Source: Pseudomonas cremoris
Lineage (GTDB): Bacteria; Pseudomonadota; Gammaproteobacteria; Pseudomonadales; Pseudomonadaceae
NCBI RefSeq assembly: GCF_014230465.1
Contig: NZ_JAAXCY010000011.1
Location: forward strand, 259,170 to 323,169
Reading direction: 5' to 3'
Length of the DNA stretch: 64,000 nucleotides
Shown piece after piece: positions 52,031 through 60,202 of this stretch. Position 1 is the stretch's first letter. Every line of letters starts with the position of its first letter. The translations under genes were made by a program, and so were the position numbers. The notes under the pieces were generated by a model that searched no databases, had not been told where the DNA came from, and saw nothing but the letters and a program-made list of their open reading frames with translations.

Positions 52031-52555
52031 ATGAAAACTCAGGCCATGGATAAGGCTAACCACGACGCTGCGGTCTGTGTTTACCCTTTTGCCACGACGT
52101 CGACTGATCGCGGTTACCCATCAACCGTTGATTTCCAGGCGGTCTATGATCAAAGCGGGCGCGCGACAGGCATTCGCTCGCGCTTGCCGTTCGACAGCAG
52201 GACGCGCATCAGCAAGGTGTCTGGCTTTGCGACCAGAAGCCAGCGCCAGCACACCTTTCAGATCTCGTCACACATCCACTTATTCGACTGTTGGTTTTGC
52301 GGCCTGATCAGTCACTCCTGCGAGCCCAACACCCTGTTGGACGCCGATTACCTGGAATTGTGGTCGTTGTGTCGCATCCCGGCGGGCTCTTTATTGACGA
52401 TCGATCACGCCGCCACAGCGGATGTGCTGCCCCGCCAGTTTGCCTGCGAATGTCGCACACGCAATTGCCGGGGCTGGATCAAAGGCCGACGGGAACAGAT
52501 AAACGCAGAGGGCCTACGCTACCTGGACCAGTGGCACCTGTACCACGACCGTTAA
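52031..52555 (+). CDS. Small SET/post-SET domain protein
   Basis: A 174-residue protein carrying SET-domain hallmarks: LISHSCEPNTLLDADYLELW (the NHSCxPN-like motif) and IPAGSLLTIDHA, followed by a post-SET-like zinc cluster in FACECRTRNCRGWIKGR. SET domains usually methylate protein lysines with SAM. It lacks a long N-terminal part, so it is near-minimal, and the start at 52031 follows AGGA. No chromatin-like substrate is evident. It overlaps the convergent carbonic anhydrase gene by 4 bases. Confidence 0.8.
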   Translation: MKTQAMDKANHDAAVCVYPFATTSTDRGYPSTVDFQAVYDQSGRATGIRSRLPFDSRTRISKVSGFATRSQRQHTFQISSHIHLFDCWFCGLISHSCEPNTLLDADYLELWSLCRIPAGSLLTIDHAATADVLPRQFACECRTRNCRGWIKGRREQINAEGLRYLDQWHLYHDR

Positions 52556-53196
52556 GCTTCGCCCAGCGGACGCAGGCGGTATTGCGGCGGCAACTGCTCG
52601 AAGCCACTGATGGTGGTGTTCAAGCTTTTCCAGCGGCCGTCCTTGATGCCATAGATGCAACCATGGATCGACAGGCTCTGCCCGCGGTGCCAGGCGTTTT
52701 GCACAATGCTGGTGTGGCCGACGTTGGCCACTTGCTGAATCACGTTCAGCTCGCACAACCGGTCAACGCGCTCTTCTTCGGTTGGCAATTGGGCCAGTAC
52801 ATCGCGGTTTTCGTAATAAAGGTCACGGATGGTGCGCAGCCAGCCGTCAATCAGACCGAACTGGCGATCCTGCATCGAGGCGCGTACGCCGCCGCAGCCA
52901 TAGTGGCCGGTGACCAGAATGTGTTTGACCTTGAGCACGTCCACCGCGTACTGGATCACCGACAGGCAATTGAGGTCGGTGTGCAGCACCACGTTGGCCA
53001 CGTTGCGGTGCACGAACAGATCACCCGGCAGCATGCCGACGATCTCGTTGGCCGGTACGCGGGCATCGGAGCAGCCGATCCACAGGTACTCGGGGGTTTG
53101 CTGGCGGGCGAGCTTGGCGAAGAATTCGGGATCTTCCTGTTTGATCGCATCCGCCCAGCGTTCGTTGTTATCTAGCAGGTCTTGTAATTCGTTCAT
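52552..53196 (-). CDS. can: Beta-class carbonic anhydrase
   Basis: A 214-residue zinc enzyme interconverting CO2 and bicarbonate in the cytoplasm. The ligands match E. coli Can in position: Cys42 and Asp44 in GCSDARV, His98 and Cys101 in GHYGCGGV. I choose the MNELQDLL start, as upstream residues are not family-like. It is followed on the minus strand by the SET gene end. Confidence 0.95.
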   Translation of the reverse strand: MNELQDLLDNNERWADAIKQEDPEFFAKLARQQTPEYLWIGCSDARVPANEIVGMLPGDLFVHRNVANVVLHTDLNCLSVIQYAVDVLKVKHILVTGHYGCGGVRASMQDRQFGLIDGWLRTIRDLYYENRDVLAQLPTEEERVDRLCELNVIQQVANVGHTSIVQNAWHRGQSLSIHGCIYGIKDGRWKSLNTTISGFEQLPPQYRLRPLGEA

Positions 53197-53351
53197 CAGG
53201 GAAAGCCTCAGGAATGATGCGCAGTTTTGTGACTGACAACCGCCCGTCCGGGTCACGCCCAGCCTGCGAATAGACAAGCATTAATTAGCTTGAATCTTTG
53301 GGGCACGCAGCCTGTCCACACACTATAAGCCCCACAGTATGAGGATTGGCC

Positions 53352-53756
53352 ATGACTGAATCACGACGCCCCTATGGTGCGACAGAACCCGAGCCCATTG
53401 ATGACAACGAAGACCGCATGGGTTCGATGCGCGAGCTGGATTTTGACGAGCAGGAGCCGACGGCCGAGATTGGCGATGAGATCCCGCGTCGCGAGCGAGA
53501 GCATCTGATGCCCGACGAGCGGGTGCGTGAAGCAGGGCTCACCGGCGCTTCGACGGATGATCACGAGTCGACTGATGATGATTTGAGTCCAGAAACGCTG
53601 ATCCATGAGGACGGCGCGCGCGATGCGCGGGAAGAAGGCGAGGATAATCCGGCGGATTATGACCTCAGCATTGTTGATGAAGATGAGATTGGCGGCGGGA
53701 ATGGGTTGGATGAGGCGGAATTGGCCGACTTGGACCCAGTAGACAAAAAACGCTGA
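53352..53756 (+). CDS. Highly acidic small protein
   Basis: A 134-residue protein very rich in Asp and Glu, with almost no hydrophobic core (for example DDNEDRMGSMRELDFDEQEP and STDDHESTDDDLSPETL). It is probably intrinsically disordered. Pseudomonad homologues are often labelled serine kinase/phosphatase, but no such domain is visible here. GAGG lies 7 bases before the ATG. A REPIN follows directly. Confidence 0.75.
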   Translation: MTESRRPYGATEPEPIDDNEDRMGSMRELDFDEQEPTAEIGDEIPRREREHLMPDERVREAGLTGASTDDHESTDDDLSPETLIHEDGARDAREEGEDNPADYDLSIVDEDEIGGGNGLDEAELADLDPVDKKR

Positions 53757-53773
53757 AACACTGCGGTCTAAAA

Positions 53774-53862
53774 TGTGGGAGCGGGCTTGCTCGCGAATGC
53801 GCAGGGTCAGTCAGCATAACTTGGACTGATCCACCGCATTCGCGAGCAAGCCCGCTCCCACA
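53774..53862. repeat. REPIN (two inverted REP units)
   Basis: The arms are TGTGGGAGCGGGCTTGCTCG and its complement around a spacer. It is the same type as at 1559 and lies between convergent genes. Confidence 0.9.
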
Positions 53863-53875
53863 TGGGGACCATCGC

Positions 53876-54328
53876 CTAATCGACTAGCGTGCAGGCCATG
53901 ACGACCGCATCTTCGCGACCACCTACAGCGGGGTAATAGTCACGGCGACGGCCAATCTCATTGAAGCCATAACGCTCATACAGGCGAAACGCACCGGTAT
54001 TGCTGTCACGCACCTCCAGGAAGCATTCCCGCGCACTGGCGGCGTAGGCGCGGGACATCAGGTGTTCCAGCAGCGCCAGCCCCAAGCCACGGCCCTGGTT
54101 TTCCGGCTTGACGGTGATGTTCAGCAAGTGCGCTTCATCCAGGATGATCTGCACCACGCCGTGCCCAACCTGTTGCTCACCTTCGAACATCAACCAGATC
54201 TGATACTTGCCCAGCCCATCGAGAAAAATCCCACGGGTCCAAGGGTGGCTGAACGCCGCGTATTCGATTTTCAGCACGGCGTCGAGGTCGGCCTCGGTCA
54301 TCGGGCGAAAGGATAAAGCCTCACTCAT
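53876..54328 (-). CDS. rimI: Ribosomal protein S18-alanine N-acetyltransferase
   Basis: A 150-residue GNAT acetyltransferase. The acetyl-CoA loop is ENQGRGLGLALLEHLMS, and FLEVRDSNTGAFRLYERYGF is typical of RimI. It acetylates the N-terminal Ala of S18. The start overlaps the holD-like gene by 8 bases, the order known from E. coli (holD-rimI). Confidence 0.94.
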   Translation of the reverse strand: MSEALSFRPMTEADLDAVLKIEYAAFSHPWTRGIFLDGLGKYQIWLMFEGEQQVGHGVVQIILDEAHLLNITVKPENQGRGLGLALLEHLMSRAYAASARECFLEVRDSNTGAFRLYERYGFNEIGRRRDYYPAVGGREDAVVMACTLVD

Positions 54329-55106
54329 CGGTTGTTTTCCAGCGCGCCATCAGCCGGCGCATGGCTTGCCAGACATCAGCCTTACGCTGTGGCTCTTCCA
54401 TTAATAATTCCAGGCCCGGCAGGGCCCATACCGAGCCCAGGCCTTCGACCTGCAGCTCGCGGTACCAAGCTTCAGCGTTGGCTTCGCCGGCAAAACGCAC
54501 AGCGGGCAAGCCGATCAGCCACAGGCACACACAGGGTTCGTCTTCCAGGCGCGCCGAGACAAAACCTTGCACAAAATCACGCGCTGCTTCCGGGCCCTGG
54601 TCCATGTTGCCACGCACCAGCAACGGCCAGCGCACTGGCTCGCCGATGATCTGCGGGCTGTCGGGCAGGCCGGCGGCGCGCAGCATGTCCTTGAGCAGCA
54701 GGTAGGCGGGGTCACGGGTCTGGAAACGCTCGCCGGTGGGCAATTCCACCAGCAGCAGGCAGCGCCCGGCACGCAGCAACTGCAGGGCAAAACGCGGCGG
54801 CGGGACGACCGGGGCCTTGACCTCCGGGGCCGCCTCTTTGGCAACCACGGCAGCCTTGGCCACCGGCGACGGGCGCGGCACTTCGATCTTGGCGCGCTCT
54901 ACCACAGGGCGCACGGGCGCTTCGGCCTTGACCACTGCCACCGGCGCCGCCGCTTCCTCGCCCGAAGGCTCGAACGCATCATAGGGCTCAAGCGCTTCCA
55001 GCAGCTGAGGCCGCGACGGTGCGGCAAACGGCAGTTCGGTGCGGGGCAGCCAGTTGACCACCTGCATGGCGGTCAAGTAAGCGCGACGTCGGGACTCGAT
55101 AAGCAC
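54321..55106 (-). CDS. holD: DNA polymerase III psi subunit-like protein
   Basis: A 261-residue protein starting with GTG. The N-terminal motif RRAYLTAMQVVNWLPRTELP and the C-terminal part resemble the psi subunit, which links the clamp loader to SSB through chi. It is longer than E. coli psi because of a proline/alanine-rich middle (about residues 50-100). P. aeruginosa psi is likewise long and encoded before rimI. The assignment relies on position and weak similarity. Confidence 0.7.
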   Translation of the reverse strand: MLIESRRRAYLTAMQVVNWLPRTELPFAAPSRPQLLEALEPYDAFEPSGEEAAAPVAVVKAEAPVRPVVERAKIEVPRPSPVAKAAVVAKEAAPEVKAPVVPPPRFALQLLRAGRCLLLVELPTGERFQTRDPAYLLLKDMLRAAGLPDSPQIIGEPVRWPLLVRGNMDQGPEAARDFVQGFVSARLEDEPCVCLWLIGLPAVRFAGEANAEAWYRELQVEGLGSVWALPGLELLMEEPQRKADVWQAMRRLMARWKTTDE

Positions 55107-55116
55107 AGCTCGGTCA

Positions 55117-55195
55117 CTTGTGGATAACTAAAGAGCGGGGATTCTACCGCTGTTCGGTAACAATCGCCCACTGCGCACTGACCGGCTGTGGATAA
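55117..55195. promoter_or_regulatory. Two perfect DnaA boxes between holD and mksF
   Basis: TGTGGATAA (complement TTATCCACA) occurs at 55117-55125 and 55187-55195, in the same orientation 70 bases apart, in the 148-base divergent promoter region. No AT-rich unwinding element is seen, so a regulatory rather than origin role is likelier. Confidence 0.6.
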
Positions 55196-55254
55196 ATCCC
55201 GCGCCTGATGCAGTACAATCGCGACTTTTCATCGCCAACCAACCGGCCATTCCC

Positions 55255-56523
55255 ATGATCGAACCCAAGCGCGTCCTACGCGCCCTCGCCGAACACTGGG
55301 CCTTACTTGAGCCACTGTGCGAACACTTCGACCAAGGCACCTTGAGCCTCGGCGAACTGCGCGCGCAACTGGCCGCCCAACAACTGGACAGCACGCCACA
55401 GGACATCACCAGCCTGTTGGACGTGTGGATTCGCCTGGATATCCTGGTGCCTGTCGCCAAGAGCCCGAACCGTTTCGAGCTCAACGCACAGATCCACGAC
55501 TTCCTGGCCTATCTTCGCAAGGAGCACCGGCTTGGCCTGTGCCTGGAAATCGAAGCCTACCTGCGCCACCTTGAGCGCCTGGCCGGGTATATCCAGGACG
55601 CCTTCGACATCCGTGATGGCCACGACCTGGCCCGCCAACTGCGCCTGCTGGATATGCGCGTGCGGGACGTGCTGAAAAAACTCGCCAACGACGAACAAGC
55701 CCTCGCTGCCGTGGCCGACCGCGCCAAGACCAGCGACCGGCAGATCCCGTTGCGCCAGCGTTATGCCGAAGTACTGGCGACCTGGGACGAATACGTCGAA
55801 CCGATGATCCAACTGGTGAACGCCGACGGTGCCTTCGAACAAGGCGTGCGCAAGGTGGAAAACGTGCTGCTGCGCCTGCTCACCGAGCAACAGCGCCTCG
55901 GCCACCTGGTGGACGACGACATGCTGCTGCGCACCCACGCGCGCATTCTCGAGATGCAGACCAGCGCCCAGCTGACCCTGCGCCATGCCCGCGAACTGCT
56001 GTTGCCGTTGCGTGAAGAAGCACGCCGGCACAACGCCGTGACCCGTGGTGCGGCGTTGGCTCTGTCGGCAATCCGCCGCAAAGGCCTGGACGCGGTGCCA
56101 CAAGCCGCAATGCCGATGTTTACCCGTCCGCAAAGCACCTTCCTCGGCAGTGCCAGCCAAGTGGAAGCTTATGTGTATGCATTGGCGAATTTCGAGCCGA
56201 AACCGGCACGTTTCCCCAAGGCGCACAAATCCCACAAGGGCGAAGCGCAGCGCGCACCGCGCACGGTCAAGGAAATGCTCGAACGCTGCGAAGATGCGCT
56301 GCCGATGCCGGACCTCATGACTTGGCTGCTGGAGCAGGAGCCGGACGGCGCCACCGACGAATTGCTGTACTGGTTCTCGCGCTTGTCCCGCGAAAAACGC
56401 TTCAAGCGTGAACGCCTGGAACGTCGCGATTACCACACACACGAGCATCAGGTCAGCCTGCGCTCCTTCGCCTTGCTCCCGGCCAGCGCCGAGCACTCTG
56501 CGAGTACACCTAATGCATCTTGA
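55255..56523 (+). CDS. mksF: Condensin kleisin subunit MksF
   Basis: A 422-residue MukF-like kleisin of the MksBEF complex: N-terminal winged-helix part (LRALAEHWALLEPLCEHFDQG), helical middle and a C-terminal wing contacting the MksB head. It works with MksE and the SMC-like MksB in chromosome organisation and segregation. Its 3' end overlaps mksE by 11 bases. No MksG nuclease follows, which separates this from the plasmid-defence (Wadjet) version. Confidence 0.88.
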   Translation: MIEPKRVLRALAEHWALLEPLCEHFDQGTLSLGELRAQLAAQQLDSTPQDITSLLDVWIRLDILVPVAKSPNRFELNAQIHDFLAYLRKEHRLGLCLEIEAYLRHLERLAGYIQDAFDIRDGHDLARQLRLLDMRVRDVLKKLANDEQALAAVADRAKTSDRQIPLRQRYAEVLATWDEYVEPMIQLVNADGAFEQGVRKVENVLLRLLTEQQRLGHLVDDDMLLRTHARILEMQTSAQLTLRHARELLLPLREEARRHNAVTRGAALALSAIRRKGLDAVPQAAMPMFTRPQSTFLGSASQVEAYVYALANFEPKPARFPKAHKSHKGEAQRAPRTVKEMLERCEDALPMPDLMTWLLEQEPDGATDELLYWFSRLSREKRFKRERLERRDYHTHEHQVSLRSFALLPASAEHSASTPNAS

Positions 56524-57220
56524 TCTATCCGAACTGTCCCAGCTGGCGCCGATCTTTCGCGAGCTGTTCAAGGGTTACCACGTCAGCCGTCGCGACCCAG
56601 AGCTTTACGCGCAATTGTCGAATTTCCAGGACCAGTACCGCACGTTGTTCAAAGCCCTGGGTTTTGAACTGGTGTGCGATACGCGGGGCTTCTACTACTT
56701 CGTACCGGACACTGCCGTGGCCGCAGCGCAAGTGAACAAGACGGCCCAGCGCCTGGCGTTGTTCACCTTCATCATCGTTGAGCACTTGGCCGATCAAGGC
56801 CGCGACCCGATTGCCGTGCTTGACGGCGGTAGCCTGGGCCGCGATGAACTGCCATCACTGCTGGAGAAGTACCGCGACCTGTTTATCCAGGCCGAAGTGC
56901 AGACCCAGGAGGAACTCGAAGAAAAGATCATGCGCCGCATGACCCAACTGGGTTTTGCCAGCGAGGACAACGGCGTGTATCGCTTCCTGCCGCCCATGCA
57001 CCGCTTCCTCGATGTGTGCTTGTCGGTGCAGCAGGACCGCGACCTCGCGGCCAGCGTGCACAGCGTGTTGCCATTGCCGGCACCGGTGATCATCGACGAA
57101 GACAGCGATGAGAAATTGCTGAAGACCGATGACCCGCTGGACTTGAGCGACTTTGAAGACGAAAGCGAAGAAGACGCCCTGGCCCGTGCCATTGCCGAAG
57201 AACAGGAGACCGACGCATGA
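56513..57220 (+). CDS. mksE: Condensin subunit MksE
   Basis: A 235-residue winged-helix protein (IFRELFKGYHVSRRDPELYAQL; RMTQLGFASEDNGVYRFLPPMHRFLDV) that binds the MksF kleisin as MukE does. The C-terminal tail is strongly acidic (DDPLDLSDFEDESEEDALAR). The start MHLDLSEL is chosen by similarity and overlaps mksF. It overlaps mksB by 4 bases. Confidence 0.88.
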   Translation: MHLDLSELSQLAPIFRELFKGYHVSRRDPELYAQLSNFQDQYRTLFKALGFELVCDTRGFYYFVPDTAVAAAQVNKTAQRLALFTFIIVEHLADQGRDPIAVLDGGSLGRDELPSLLEKYRDLFIQAEVQTQEELEEKIMRRMTQLGFASEDNGVYRFLPPMHRFLDVCLSVQQDRDLAASVHSVLPLPAPVIIDEDSDEKLLKTDDPLDLSDFEDESEEDALARAIAEEQETDA

Positions 57221-60057
57221 GTAAGGAACGCTACGGCATCCGCCGCTTCGCCCTTTTGAACACTGCTGGCTACAGCCTGGGATTGTTCCCGCTGGAAGAG
57301 CCGCTGTCGGTATATGGCGCGAACAACCTGGGCAAGTCCGCGTCGATCAACGCCTTGCAGTTCCCGATTCTGGCGCGCATGTCGGACATGAGTTTCGGCA
57401 AGTACACCCTGGAACAGTCGCGTCGCTTCTACTTTGCCACCGACACCAGCTACATCCTCGTGGAAGTGTCCCTGCCCCACGGCCCGCACGTGATCGGCGT
57501 GGTTGGTCGCGGCCCGGGCGGCGGCTTTGGCCACCAGTTCTTTGCCTACGCCGGCAAGCTCGACCTGGCCCACTACCAGAAGAACGACACCTGCCTGCGC
57601 CAGAAAGAGCTGTTCACCAACTTGGAGCGCGAAGGCCTGAAAGCCTACGAACTCAAGCCGGATGAACTGCGTCGTTTGCTGGTGGGCGGCCACACGTCGA
57701 TACCGCTGGACCTGACGTTGATCCCGCTGCGCTCTACCAGCGAGCAGAGCCTGAAAACCTTCCGTGCGCTGTTTCTCAACCTGCTGCACATGCGCGAAAT
57801 CACCGCGGCCAAACTCAAGCAGTTGTTCCTTGATGCGTTCGAACACAGCCTGCGTTCCGGTAGCGTGGATTACATCGCCGCGTGTGAAGAAGCTTTCCGT
57901 GATGTACGACGCATGGAACAGGACTACAACTCGCTGGTGGCCGCTGGCCCGCTGGTCGAAGCCCTGTCCAATGGCGTGCGTCAGCGCGACATATTGCGCG
58001 GCAAGTTGCATCGCCTGTCGCCGTTGCTCGATTCGTTGCTGGGCACTTGGTCGGACTACGCCAGTGCACGCAAGGAAGAGCTGACCATCCAGGCCGAGCA
58101 CTACCGCAATGAGCAGGACGCACTGCAGAACGATCAGCGTGGCGGCACCCAGGAGCTGATGCGCCTGGAGCGGGAAATCAGCGGCATTCAACGTTGGTTG
58201 GGCGAGTTGTCGGTACTCAAGCATCGCTTTGCGTTGGTGGATGACGTGAAGGTTCTGGAGCAGCAACTGCTGGCCGCCAAGGACGCGCACGATGAACTGG
58301 CGGGCGCCCTGGCGCAGTCGCGACAGTTCAGCGCCGAAGATTTGGACGAGCGTTTGCGCGACCTGGAAAAACGTTTGAAGTCGGTCAAGCAGCAACTTGA
58401 TCACGCGGATAACAACAGCTACGCCAAACTGCGGGAAGAATTCTCACAGCAGGATGTCGAGCGTCTGATGCGTCTGTTCAACAGTTCGTTGTTCAGCCTG
58501 CCATTGGGCGAGCATGGCATCACGCTGGACGAAGATGGCCAGTGGGTTAAATCCCTGGAGCAGATCCTCGATGGCTTCAAGGGCGAGCGTTTTGAAGTGC
58601 CGGGGCTGTCCATCGACATCTCCCACATCGAACCGCCGGCATTGCAGGCCTTGGCGGATCGCGCAGCATTGCGCGACCAAAAAGAGCGCCTGGAAAAAGA
58701 ACTCAAGCAGCTCAAGACCCAGCAGGCCGTAGCCTCTGACCGTGCGGCGAGCAAGACCCAGACCGAAGCGCTGTACCAGCAAGTGCTGGACGCGCAAAAG
58801 GCGCTGGAAGACTTCCGTCGTGCGCAAACCCTGAGTGCGGAAGAAGGCGAGAAGCTGGAAAACCTGGCACAGATGGAAGCGGCCCAGGATGAGTTGAAAC
58901 GCTCCAGCGATGCGTTTACTGAACGCGTCCAGCAGCTGTCAGCCAAGCTGCAACTGGTGGGCCGTCAGATCGGCGATATGGAAGCCAAGCAACGCACGCT
59001 GGATGACGCATTGCGCCGTCGTCAGTTGCTGCCAGCGGACTTGCCGTTCGGCACGCCGTTCATGGACCCGGTCGATGACTCCATGGATAACCTGCTACCG
59101 CTGCTCAATGACTATCAGGACAGTTGGCAAGGTTTGCTGCGCGCTGATGGCCAGATTGAAGCGCTGTATGCCCAGGTGCGCCTCAAAGGCGTGGCCAAGT
59201 TCGACAGCGAGGATGACGTTGAGCGTCGCCTGCAACTGCTGATCAACGCTTACGCACACCGCACCGACGAAGCGCTGACCTTGGGCAAGGCACGCCGTGC
59301 GGCGGTGACCGATATTGCGCGCACCCTGCGCAACATCCGCAGCGACTACGACAGCCTTGAGCATCAACTGGCGTTGTTCAACCGCGAGATCAACAAGCGC
59401 CAGGTGTCCAACCTGCAGAGCTTTCGCATCGTGCTCGCGCCGAACAAGGAAGCCCTCAAGCATATCGACCAGATCATCCACAGTGCCGGCCAGTATGAAG
59501 AAGGCGAAACCCTGTCGGTGTTCGACCTCAGCCAAAGCGCCGAGCAGGACAACAAGAACGAAGAGGCCAAGGAATACCTGGCCCGCCTCGTGGCTGCCAA
59601 CCATAACCAGTTGGGCCTCAAGGATTTGTTCGAACTGGCGTTCGAGATCACCAAGGTGCACGGGCAACCGGTGATTCACACCGACATCGACGGCGCCGCG
59701 TCCAACGGCACCACCATGACCATCAAGGCGCTGACCAACATGTACTTGTTGCTGCACTTGATGGACCGCGACCAAGCCGGGCGTGTGCGTTTGCCGTACT
59801 ACCTCGACGAGGCGGCGGACATCGACGAGAAGAACCAGGCAGCGTTGCTGGAAACCAGTTTGCAGCTGGGTTTTGTGCCGATCCTGGCCAGTGTGAAGCC
59901 ACAGGTGTCTGCCCAAGTGGCGATCGACCTGGAAGGAGGCAGCGGGCCGAACGGGATCTACATCGATGAGGCGGATTGGAAGTACATTCGTCGTCATGAT
60001 GTGGTGAAGGCGACGGTGAATGTGCAGGCGGATGAGCCGGAGTTGGATGAGGTCTGA
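57217..60057 (+). CDS. mksB: SMC-like condensin ATPase MksB
   Basis: A 946-residue MukB-like SMC protein: N-terminal head with Walker A GANNLGKS (34-41), two long coiled-coil stretches (about 230-420 and 480-720) separated by a hinge, and the C-terminal head with the ATPase segments SNGTTMTIKALTNMY and YYLDEAADIDEKNQ. It loads with MksF and MksE to shape DNA. It is followed by a terminator. Confidence 0.92.
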   Translation: MSKERYGIRRFALLNTAGYSLGLFPLEEPLSVYGANNLGKSASINALQFPILARMSDMSFGKYTLEQSRRFYFATDTSYILVEVSLPHGPHVIGVVGRGPGGGFGHQFFAYAGKLDLAHYQKNDTCLRQKELFTNLEREGLKAYELKPDELRRLLVGGHTSIPLDLTLIPLRSTSEQSLKTFRALFLNLLHMREITAAKLKQLFLDAFEHSLRSGSVDYIAACEEAFRDVRRMEQDYNSLVAAGPLVEALSNGVRQRDILRGKLHRLSPLLDSLLGTWSDYASARKEELTIQAEHYRNEQDALQNDQRGGTQELMRLEREISGIQRWLGELSVLKHRFALVDDVKVLEQQLLAAKDAHDELAGALAQSRQFSAEDLDERLRDLEKRLKSVKQQLDHADNNSYAKLREEFSQQDVERLMRLFNSSLFSLPLGEHGITLDEDGQWVKSLEQILDGFKGERFEVPGLSIDISHIEPPALQALADRAALRDQKERLEKELKQLKTQQAVASDRAASKTQTEALYQQVLDAQKALEDFRRAQTLSAEEGEKLENLAQMEAAQDELKRSSDAFTERVQQLSAKLQLVGRQIGDMEAKQRTLDDALRRRQLLPADLPFGTPFMDPVDDSMDNLLPLLNDYQDSWQGLLRADGQIEALYAQVRLKGVAKFDSEDDVERRLQLLINAYAHRTDEALTLGKARRAAVTDIARTLRNIRSDYDSLEHQLALFNREINKRQVSNLQSFRIVLAPNKEALKHIDQIIHSAGQYEEGETLSVFDLSQSAEQDNKNEEAKEYLARLVAANHNQLGLKDLFELAFEITKVHGQPVIHTDIDGAASNGTTMTIKALTNMYLLLHLMDRDQAGRVRLPYYLDEAADIDEKNQAALLETSLQLGFVPILASVKPQVSAQVAIDLEGGSGPNGIYIDEADWKYIRRHDVVKATVNVQADEPELDEV

Positions 60058-60075
60058 TTTTTTCGGCTGAAATGC

Positions 60076-60111
60076 AAAAGGCCCCTGGATGAGAATCCAG
60101 GGGCCTTTTTT
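60076..60111 (+). terminator. Rho-independent terminator after mksB
   Basis: A 15-bp perfect stem (AAAAGGCCCCTGGAT and complement) has a GAGA loop and ends in T-run. Confidence 0.93.
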
Positions 60112-60129
60112 GTTGCCTGTTCCGGCCGC

Positions 60130-60188
60130 TTCGCGAGCAAGCCCACAGGACTCACGCGGACTAATGTGGGAGCCGGCTTGCTCGCGAA
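60130..60188. repeat. Degenerate REP doublet
   Basis: TTCGCGAGCAAGCCC and the opposite arm GGCTTGCTCGCGAA flank about 30 bases. The left arm is shortened and the right arm has GCCGG in place of GCGGG, so it is an eroded REPIN. Confidence 0.75.
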
Positions 60189-60202
60189 CGGCGCGACTCG
60201 GT

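Noticed and set aside
55117..55195. Replication origin
   Set aside because: Two DnaA boxes occur, but there is no AT-rich unwinding region or dnaA/dnaN/gidA neighbourhood.
56794..58404. 536-residue minus-strand ORF
   Set aside because: It lies wholly antisense to mksE and mksB, has low-complexity Gln/Val/Arg-rich translation and matches no family; it is a high-GC shadow frame.
55255..60057. Wadjet plasmid-defence system
   Set aside because: Three Mks genes are present, but the nuclease gene MksG/JetD that defines the defence system is absent, and a terminator follows mksB.
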